Assembly: GCF_019931215.1 (NCBI RefSeq)
Contig: NZ_JAIOUB010000002.1
Coordinates: 372,001 to 436,000, forward strand
Reading direction: 5' to 3'
Source: Alcanivorax limicola
GTDB lineage: Bacteria; Pseudomonadota; Gammaproteobacteria; Pseudomonadales; Alcanivoracaceae
Length of the DNA stretch: 64,000 bases
A model generated the notes under the pieces. It did no database searches and was not told the DNA's origin. It worked only from the letters and a program-made list of their open reading frames with translations. Every line of letters starts with the position of its first letter. Positions within the stretch are counted from its first letter, which is position 1. Position numbers and translations under genes: made by a program. Positions 58,036 through 64,000 of the stretch are shown here, in pieces.

Positions 58036-59187
58036 ATGTTTGAGCGTATGAGTTCGGATCTGATGATCCTCTTCAAGCGTTTTGGTTATCTGCTGGTAGT
58101 GGTTGTGCCGGCTGTGGGCGTGGCCTGTTCCTGGCTGCTGGTGAACTCACCGAACGCCAATTTCTGGGCCTTCTTCCCGATTCTCTTTACCTTCGGCCTG
58201 GTGCCGATCCTGGACTACATCGTCGGCAAGGACCCCGCCAACCCGGACGAGGAAGTCCAGGTGCCGGCCATGAGCAGCGAAATCTACTACCGCGTGCTGA
58301 CCCTGATGTGCCTGCCGCTGCACCTGGGCGTCATGGCCTACGCCGGTTGGGCCTTCGTCAATGCCGAGCTGTCCCTGTTTGCGCAGTTGGGCTGGCTCAT
58401 GTCCGTGGGCGTGATGGGGGGCATCATCGCCATCAACATCGGCCACGAACTGATTCATAAAGACCCGAAAATCGAGAACTGGGCGGGCGGCCTGTTCCTG
58501 GCCTCCGTAACCTATGCCGGCTTCAAGGTGGAGCATGTGCGTGGCCACCATGTGCATGTGTCCACCCCGAACGACGCCAGCTCGTCACGCTACAACCAAA
58601 GCGTTTACGACTTCCTGCCCAAGGCATTCCTGCACAACTTCACCAACGCCTGGCGCCTGGAAGCCGAGCGCCTGAAGCGCAAGGGCAAATCCCCCCTGAG
58701 CGTCTATAACGAGCTGATCTGGTGGTACAGCATCTCCGGCCTGTTCGCCCTGACCTTCTTTGCCGTGTTCGGCTGGATGGGCCTGCTGTTCTTCGTCGGC
58801 CAGAGCTTCTTCGCCTCCGCCACACTGGAAGTGATCAACTACATCGAACATTACGGCCTGCACCGCCGCGAACTGGAAAACGGCCGCTTTGAGCGCGTCA
58901 CTCCAGCCCACAGCTGGAACAGCAACTACCTGCTGACCAACATGTTCCTGTTCCACCTGCAGCGTCACAGCGATCACCACGCCTACGCCAAGCGTCGGTA
59001 TCAGGTACTGCGTCACTATGAAGAAAGTCCGCAATTGCCGGGTGGCTACGCGGCCATGTTTGTTCTGGCACTGGTGCCGCCGCTGTGGAAAAAAGTCATG
59101 AACCCGCGCGTCGAAGCCTACTACCAGGGCGAGCTGGATCAGCTCTTCCGCGAAGGGCGTCGCGTCAACAATATTTCTGCTTCCTGA
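58036..59187 (+). CDS. alkB: Alkane 1-monooxygenase
   Basis: AlkB is a membrane diiron oxygenase that hydroxylates alkane ends, the first step in alkane use. The 383-residue product has several membrane helices, HELIHK (near 136), EHVRGHHVHVSTP (near 165), the diagnostic NYIEHYGL (near 268) and LQRHSDHHAYAKRRYQ (near 308), which supply the His ligands. The ATG at 58036 has GGGAGA before it. It needs rubredoxin and a reductase, which are not in this window. Confidence 0.97.
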   Translation: MFERMSSDLMILFKRFGYLLVVVVPAVGVACSWLLVNSPNANFWAFFPILFTFGLVPILDYIVGKDPANPDEEVQVPAMSSEIYYRVLTLMCLPLHLGVMAYAGWAFVNAELSLFAQLGWLMSVGVMGGIIAINIGHELIHKDPKIENWAGGLFLASVTYAGFKVEHVRGHHVHVSTPNDASSSRYNQSVYDFLPKAFLHNFTNAWRLEAERLKRKGKSPLSVYNELIWWYSISGLFALTFFAVFGWMGLLFFVGQSFFASATLEVINYIEHYGLHRRELENGRFERVTPAHSWNSNYLLTNMFLFHLQRHSDHHAYAKRRYQVLRHYEESPQLPGGYAAMFVLALVPPLWKKVMNPRVEAYYQGELDQLFREGRRVNNISAS

Positions 59188-59243
59188 TTTTCTGTTTAAG
59201 GAACACAGCACTACAACTGGCAGGCTCTCCGCCTGTAGTACTC

Positions 59244-59280
59244 GGCACCGCAGGACATTGAGGGATGTCCTTTTGGTGCC
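59244..59280 (+). terminator. Nested hairpin after alkB
   Basis: GGACAT/ATGTCC (59253-59270) is enclosed by GGCACC/GGTGCC (59244-59280) with TTTT between, forming an extended stem 57 bases past the alkB stop and just before the classic terminator. Confidence 0.55.
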
Positions 59281-59287
59281 CTCCGTC

Positions 59288-59314
59288 AAAGCCGGCTTAT
59301 GCCGGCTTTTTTTT
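59288..59314 (+). terminator. Rho-independent terminator of alkB
   Basis: AAAGCCGGC-TTAT-GCCGGCTTT followed by a T-run gives a textbook intrinsic terminator on the plus strand, about 100 bases past alkB. Confidence 0.92.
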
Positions 59315-59372
59315 GCCCTGCCCGGAAAGGCTGCTACGCTTGCTTTTCCACCTCTACGGCAAGGATTCCGTT

Positions 59373-59705
59373 ATGGCGGCATATACTCCAAAGGCTCGCG
59401 CGTGGGTTCTGTTACCCGGTCTTATCTGTGCAGGGTTGCTACACGCAGGCGATACAGTCGAGCAAACAGTGTCCATCGAACGCCCCAGTGGCGGCGAAGC
59501 CATCATCACCCAAACGCTCAGAGAGAATGATGATGGTTCCTACACCATTGTCCGTCTTGAGCCTGAAGATCTGGCGGCGGATGTCTACGGGGAAATATGC
59601 GCGGCGTCAGGGGCGAGATATGTGCCGCCTGATGAGACGGAAGTACGAATAAGTGGATCAGCGATGGCGGCTTTCGTTTGCGAGAGCGATGATGTTCGTC
59701 CATAG
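59373..59705 (+). CDS. Small secreted protein
   Basis: A 110-residue product with a signal peptide (MAAYTPKARAWVLLPGLICAG, then LLHAG). The mature part is acidic with Cys in EICAASG and VCESDD, possibly a disulfide. The start ATG has AAGGATTCC before it. I do not recognise the family. It sits between alkB and the giant surface gene. Confidence 0.55.
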   Translation: MAAYTPKARAWVLLPGLICAGLLHAGDTVEQTVSIERPSGGEAIITQTLRENDDGSYTIVRLEPEDLAADVYGEICAASGARYVPPDETEVRISGSAMAAFVCESDDVRP

Positions 59706-59773
59706 ATCCGGCTCCCGTTAGAAAACGCATAGCGGGATGCCAGACAAACATGAACACTGGCATTTTGCCATTA

Positions 59774-59801
59774 TTGACAATTTCACGGACGCACATAATC
59801 T
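59774..59801 (+). promoter_or_regulatory. Candidate promoter of the giant VWA/CARDB gene
   Basis: TTGACA (59774-59779), 16 bases, TAATCT (59796-59801). It gives a leader of about 45 bases, in which AGTCC-AATCGG-GGACT forms a small hairpin, before the ATG at 59853. Confidence 0.55.
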
Positions 59802-59852
59802 TTCCCCCAAAGGGAGTCCAATCGGGGACTTTTATCTCTGGGGGATATCGGC

Positions 59853-62800
59853 ATGGATCAGCCGTTTGCCAGACATTCTGTCTGGCCTGTTTTGTTTTTA
59901 TTCCTGTGTCTTTTTTCTTTCTTTCCTTCTGGTGGCTGGGCCAGCGAACCTGGCGCTGGCTGGCTTGCCGCGCAGCAGGCGAGTGACGGGCGGATTACCA
60001 CCGATGGCACCCGGGCGACACCACTACAGGCCACGTCAGAGGCCGTGCTGGCGCTGGTTGGCCAGGTGCCGCAGTCAGTGTTGGTCGAGGCGCTGGACTA
60101 TCTGAACCAGGCCGACGCGGATGCCAGCACGGAAAATCTGGCCCGACGGCTGCTGGCCAGCCGAGCGCTGGGCGGCGCCCAGAACGCGACGCTTCAGGCA
60201 TTGTTGCAGCGCCATCGCCGATTTGCCGGTTTCGCGCCCTTCCCGGGTTACGACAGTGATGTGCTCTCCAGTGCCTTCGCCCTGCAGGCGCTGGCTGCGC
60301 ACGGCATTGTCGATGAGCGCGCCGGCAGTACGTTGCAATTTCTGCTGTCACGGCAACAGGCCGATGGGGGCTGGGGGCCGGGCGAGAATCTGTCACAGGT
60401 GCAGACCACGGCCCTTGCCATGCACGCACTCTGGCAATACCGGCGTCATTTCGCGGTAGACGCGGCGCTGGCCTCGGCACGGGATTATCTGCTCGCCAGC
60501 CGCGATACGGATGATCTCTGGGGCGATGATGAACGCAGCAGCCTGGCGTTGATCGCACTGTTGGATGACATGCTGGATCGCACACCGCTGTTGGCCTCGG
60601 TCGCGGCGCTGCGTGCGCGCCAGTCGCCAGCGGGTGATATGGGCCAGGATGCCTACCTTACCGCGCTGGCGTTGCGAGTGTTTGCACTCAGCGCGCTGCC
60701 AAACGCTGATGAAACCCGGTTGTTCGGGCGGATACTGGACGAGTCGTCCGGTCAGGGGTTGCCCGATGTGGAGATCACCCTGTCTGGTGCCGCCAGTGTC
60801 AACGTGGGCACCGATGCCGACGGCCGTTTCCAGTTCAATGACTTGGCGCCGGGTCTGTATCAGATCCGTATTGCACGCGAGGGGTATGGCGCGTTGTTGC
60901 TGAGCACCTTGCTGCAACAGGGTGACAAGCGCGATCTGGGCAATGTGTTGCTCGCCGCGCTGGGCACGGACCCGGATACTGGCGAGCCTGTCACCACGGG
61001 CACGGTGCGTGGGCATATCACCAACCAGCGTACCGGTGAGCCGGTTGCCGGGGCTACCATCAGTATCGCCGGTATCGGCCCCGGCGCCCTCTCTGCCAGC
61101 GATGGCTCCTATCTGCTGACCGGTGTGGAACCGGGGGCACTCAGTCTGGTGGTTTCGGCGCCTGGCTATCGCAGCGTCACAGGCACGGCCACGCTGCTTG
61201 CCGGACAGACGCTGCTGTTCTCCCCGTCGCTCCCTGAAGCCATTGAGGAGAAGGTGGTCCTCTCCGGCACGGTGAGCGCGCAGGCCACGGGTGCGGCGGT
61301 GGTTGGTGCCGCAGTCACCGTTACACAGGATGCGCATCAGTGGAGCACGCAGACTGACGCGGCCGGCCACTATGCACTGACGGATCTTTCGCCGGGCGCA
61401 CTGAGCATTGTGATAGAGGCCGATGGGTTTCAGTCGGCCACGGCCACCGCCGACGCACCGGCGGGTGTGCGGATCGCCTTCTCCCCGGCCCTGCTCGGGT
61501 TGGACGAAGAGCCGGGCGGGCCAGTGCTGGGCGGCCTGCGTGGCGTTGTGGTGGACGCGGTCTCCGGGCGCGGCCTGCAGGGCGCTCTGGTCAGCCTGGA
61601 CTACGGCAATGGCAGCACGGCTTATCAGACACAGACGGATGAAGATGGAGGGTTCCTGTTCGAGGCGTTGGTGCCCGGGCCGGCGAGCCTGCTGATCAGC
61701 GCGGATGAATACGAACCTCTCACGGGCGCACTGACCATCCAGGCCGGTTTTCTGGGCGACATTGGTCAGGTGGATCTCATGCCTGTGGCCCAGGCCAGCG
61801 ACGCCAGCGCCAGCGGCCGAGTGATCAATGTGCGCACTGGCGAAGTGATTGTCGGCGCGCTGGTGCGGGCGCGGCATCAACCGTCCCAGGTCCTGCGTGA
61901 AGCGCTGACGGATATCGATGGCTTCTTTGCGCTGACCGGGCTGGCCGCTGGCGAGCATGCAGTCAGCGTCAGCGCACCGGGTTACCAGAGCAGTGAGTTC
62001 GCGCTGGTGGCCTATTCCGGTGATCGTCTGGCGCTGGGTGATGTGCGCCTGCGTCTGCCGGGGCTTGATGCATTGCTGCCGGACATCGCGGTGCAGCAAC
62101 TGGATGTTGCCGCAATGCATTCCGATGCGCGCACGTTCGAGCTGGAAGGGGCTATCGGTGTCACCGTGGTGAATCGTGGCAATGCAGCGGTCAGCACACC
62201 CTTTACCGTGATTGCCTTTGAAGACCTTGACCGTGACGGCATGTTTGATCCGGCGGTGGATACCTTGCTCGGTGAGCATCGGGTGCGCGTCATTATTGAG
62301 GTTGATGGCCGTCACAGCTTCAGTGTGCCGGTGGCGGGCCGGCAATCCTTCCGGGATGCGCCAGTCAGTGTGCTGCTGGATGCGGAGCAGGCGTTGGTGG
62401 AGCTGTCCCGCGCCAATAATCTGCAGAGCACGGCGGGTTTGTGTGGAGGCACCCAGAAACCGTATCTTGATCTCGGGTTGTGTCTGGATGGCTCGGGCAG
62501 CGTCAGCGTGGCGCAGTTCGGGCTGCAACTGGAGGGCACGGCCCGTGCGATCGAAAACCCCGATATCGTGCCGCGTGACGGCAGTGTGCGCATGTCGCTG
62601 TTGCAGTTTAACAGCAACTCCTTTGTAGAGATCGAGCCGGTCATCATCGAAGAGGATAATGTCGCGGACATTGGTGATGCCATTCGCAGTATCCGACGGC
62701 GTGGTGGTGGCACTTCCATTCACGCTTGCATCAATCAGGCCACAGGACTGCTGAGCAACGCGGAGCCTGCCGCCGCACTGCAGGTGATCGATGTATCCAC

Positions 62801-64000
62801 GGACGGGCAGTCTTCGCTGTCGGCTGCGGTGAACGCCTCACAAGCGGCACAGAACGCGGGCATCGATGTGCTGAATGCCATCGGCATTGGTTCTGGCATC
62901 AACCTGAACCTGCTGAATCAGATCGTGTTCCCGCAACCGCCCGGTGGCGAACGTGGCTTTGTCATCACCGTCAGCAATTTCGAGGAATATATCGAGGGCA
63001 TAGCCGGCAAAATTGCATTGGAAACTCGCGTACCGGATCTGACCCTGGGCGCGATGGTGCTCACGGACCAGGGTAGTGGATCACCCGCCACCGTCTCCCT
63101 AACACTGGGTAATGCAGGTTCGGCGAATATCTCGGAAAGCATTGAAATCCAGTTCCATGACGGCGACCCGGCGGAGGGTGGCACGCTGATTGGCACGCTG
63201 CTGTATGAAGACGGGCTGGTGTCTGGTGAACATGTAGTGCTGACGCTGGCGGACGTGGACACCGCGACACTGAGCCATGGCAGTTTGCATGCCGTAGCGG
63301 TGATCGATGGCGGAGTCTCTGAATGCAACTACAACAATAACAGCGCGAAAGTGGATGTGGATGCACGCCGTGGTCATATCACGCTGCATCTGGATGACAC
63401 GCTGTACCCGCCGTTCCACGACATGCCACTACTGGCACGGGTGACTAACACGGGTGCGTTGGCCGGCGAATACCGGGCGACACTGCGCATCGAAGACAAC
63501 GCAGGCAATATCGTTGCTCTGGTGCACGAGCGCGACGATATCGAGCTTGCTGGCGGCACGTCGCTGGATATCAGTGCGTCCTGGCATACCGGTGCGGTGC
63601 TGGCGGGTCATTACCACGCTGTCGCCGAGCTGTACGACCGCGACGATCAGTTGCTGGACACTGCGACAGCCGTTTTCCGTATCGGCGAAGGCGATGGCAG
63701 CGGTGGCCTGATCACCCATGTGCGTGTGGGTACTGATCGCGCTGTGTATCACACCACGGATGTGGTGAGGCTGGAAAATCTGGTGCGCAATCTGTCGGTG
63801 ACCACGTTGGTGCAGGATGCGGTCTACCAGGTGACAATACACAGCGCCCAGAGCGTGCCGGTCTATACTATGGAGATACCGCTGTACATGTTGTACGCGG
63901 GTCAGACCATCACATTGCCACAAGATGTCGCGCTGGATGCCGTTCAGCCGGGCCTGTATGACATCACCGGTCAACTGTTGTCCGATACCGGCGCTGTGCT
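59853..64000 (+). CDS. Giant secreted multi-domain protein, 5' part (runs off the window)
   Basis: At least 1382 codons read in one open frame to the window edge. It has a signal peptide (about 1-32, ending WASE). Residues about 53-282 are helical repeats like a terpene-cyclase or alpha-2-macroglobulin thioester toroid (LLSRQQADGGWGPGENL). Five carboxypeptidase-regulatory-like modules follow (about 290-735; TDADGRFQFNDLAPGLYQI and similar). A CARDB-like stretch (740-862), a VWA domain with MIDAS DGSGS at 879-883, and more CARDB-like modules continue to the edge. It is probably a surface adhesin or scaffold. The C-terminus is not in this window. Confidence 0.82.
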   Translation, partial: MDQPFARHSVWPVLFLFLCLFSFFPSGGWASEPGAGWLAAQQASDGRITTDGTRATPLQATSEAVLALVGQVPQSVLVEALDYLNQADADASTENLARRLLASRALGGAQNATLQALLQRHRRFAGFAPFPGYDSDVLSSAFALQALAAHGIVDERAGSTLQFLLSRQQADGGWGPGENLSQVQTTALAMHALWQYRRHFAVDAALASARDYLLASRDTDDLWGDDERSSLALIALLDDMLDRTPLLASVAALRARQSPAGDMGQDAYLTALALRVFALSALPNADETRLFGRILDESSGQGLPDVEITLSGAASVNVGTDADGRFQFNDLAPGLYQIRIAREGYGALLLSTLLQQGDKRDLGNVLLAALGTDPDTGEPVTTGTVRGHITNQRTGEPVAGATISIAGIGPGALSASDGSYLLTGVEPGALSLVVSAPGYRSVTGTATLLAGQTLLFSPSLPEAIEEKVVLSGTVSAQATGAAVVGAAVTVTQDAHQWSTQTDAAGHYALTDLSPGALSIVIEADGFQSATATADAPAGVRIAFSPALLGLDEEPGGPVLGGLRGVVVDAVSGRGLQGALVSLDYGNGSTAYQTQTDEDGGFLFEALVPGPASLLISADEYEPLTGALTIQAGFLGDIGQVDLMPVAQASDASASGRVINVRTGEVIVGALVRARHQPSQVLREALTDIDGFFALTGLAAGEHAVSVSAPGYQSSEFALVAYSGDRLALGDVRLRLPGLDALLPDIAVQQLDVAAMHSDARTFELEGAIGVTVVNRGNAAVSTPFTVIAFEDLDRDGMFDPAVDTLLGEHRVRVIIEVDGRHSFSVPVAGRQSFRDAPVSVLLDAEQALVELSRANNLQSTAGLCGGTQKPYLDLGLCLDGSGSVSVAQFGLQLEGTARAIENPDIVPRDGSVRMSLLQFNSNSFVEIEPVIIEEDNVADIGDAIRSIRRRGGGTSIHACINQATGLLSNAEPAAALQVIDVSTDGQSSLSAAVNASQAAQNAGIDVLNAIGIGSGINLNLLNQIVFPQPPGGERGFVITVSNFEEYIEGIAGKIALETRVPDLTLGAMVLTDQGSGSPATVSLTLGNAGSANISESIEIQFHDGDPAEGGTLIGTLLYEDGLVSGEHVVLTLADVDTATLSHGSLHAVAVIDGGVSECNYNNNSAKVDVDARRGHITLHLDDTLYPPFHDMPLLARVTNTGALAGEYRATLRIEDNAGNIVALVHERDDIELAGGTSLDISASWHTGAVLAGHYHAVAELYDRDDQLLDTATAVFRIGEGDGSGGLITHVRVGTDRAVYHTTDVVRLENLVRNLSVTTLVQDAVYQVTIHSAQSVPVYTMEIPLYMLYAGQTITLPQDVALDAVQPGLYDITGQLLSDTGAV

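Noticed and set aside
59706-59852. Possible c-di-GMP riboswitch before the giant gene
   Set aside because: The GEMM core blocks are absent; only a small hairpin and a sigma-70-like promoter are visible.
60393-62723. A 776-codon open frame on the minus strand over the giant surface gene
   Set aside because: The sense frame encodes recognisable repeat and VWA domains; the antisense product has none.

Overview
The window looks like a stretch of the main chromosome of a GC-rich marine gammaproteobacterium, most probably of the Alcanivorax group. It holds the replication origin with rpmH-rnpA-yidC-mnmE on one side and dnaA-dnaN-recF-gyrB on the other. It also has an AlkB-type alkane monooxygenase divergent from a GntR regulator, a gene pair I associate with Alcanivorax. 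Species assignment is inference; no search was run.

Layout. 1-691: 5' part of class II fumarase (minus strand). 1026-4476: minus-strand operon of ECF sigma factor, zinc-finger anti-sigma factor, two small secreted proteins and a TPR/outer-membrane barrel protein, with two matching ECF promoter motifs. 4535-8402: mnmE, yidC, rnpA, rpmH. 8500-8830: oriC with DnaA boxes and an AT-rich segment. 8897-15177: dnaA, dnaN, recF (carrying two perfect parS sites), gyrB. 15544-29537: a large surface locus with an OmpR/PhoB-type response regulator, three secreted DUF11-like proteins, an 1812-residue envelope protein combining DUF11, OmpA-like and barrel parts, a fifth DUF11-containing protein, and a NarL-type regulator convergent with a hybrid histidine kinase. 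29746-32620: an envelope protein and two glycine-tethered lipoproteins. 32645-38447: H-NS-like protein, PlsC, glyS, glyQ, tag (with a LexA-like SOS box) and a DUF4197 protein. 38645-42197: TetR regulator, LplT-PlsC fusion, VanZ-like and small secreted proteins. 42214-44138: AraC regulator and HMG-CoA lyase. 44255-52370: guanidine uptake and degradation operon behind a sigma-54 promoter and a guanidine-I riboswitch. 52485-57091: VOC protein, two alpha/beta hydrolases, OsmC protein, acyl-CoA dehydrogenase. 57227-59187: gntR and alkB. 59373-64000: a small secreted protein and the start of a giant secreted protein (toroid, carboxypeptidase-regulatory-like, VWA and CARDB-like modules) that runs off the window.

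How the genes work together. The core is replication initiation and chromosome segregation. Around it lie accessory circuits whose control elements can be read in the DNA: an autoregulated ECF operon, a candidate phospho-regulator binding array in front of the DUF11 surface operon, a guanidine operon apparently controlled both by nitrogen status (sigma-54) and by guanidine, and an alkane oxidation gene with a palindrome on its -35 box. The DUF11/OmpA/barrel locus is the best candidate for an undescribed system.
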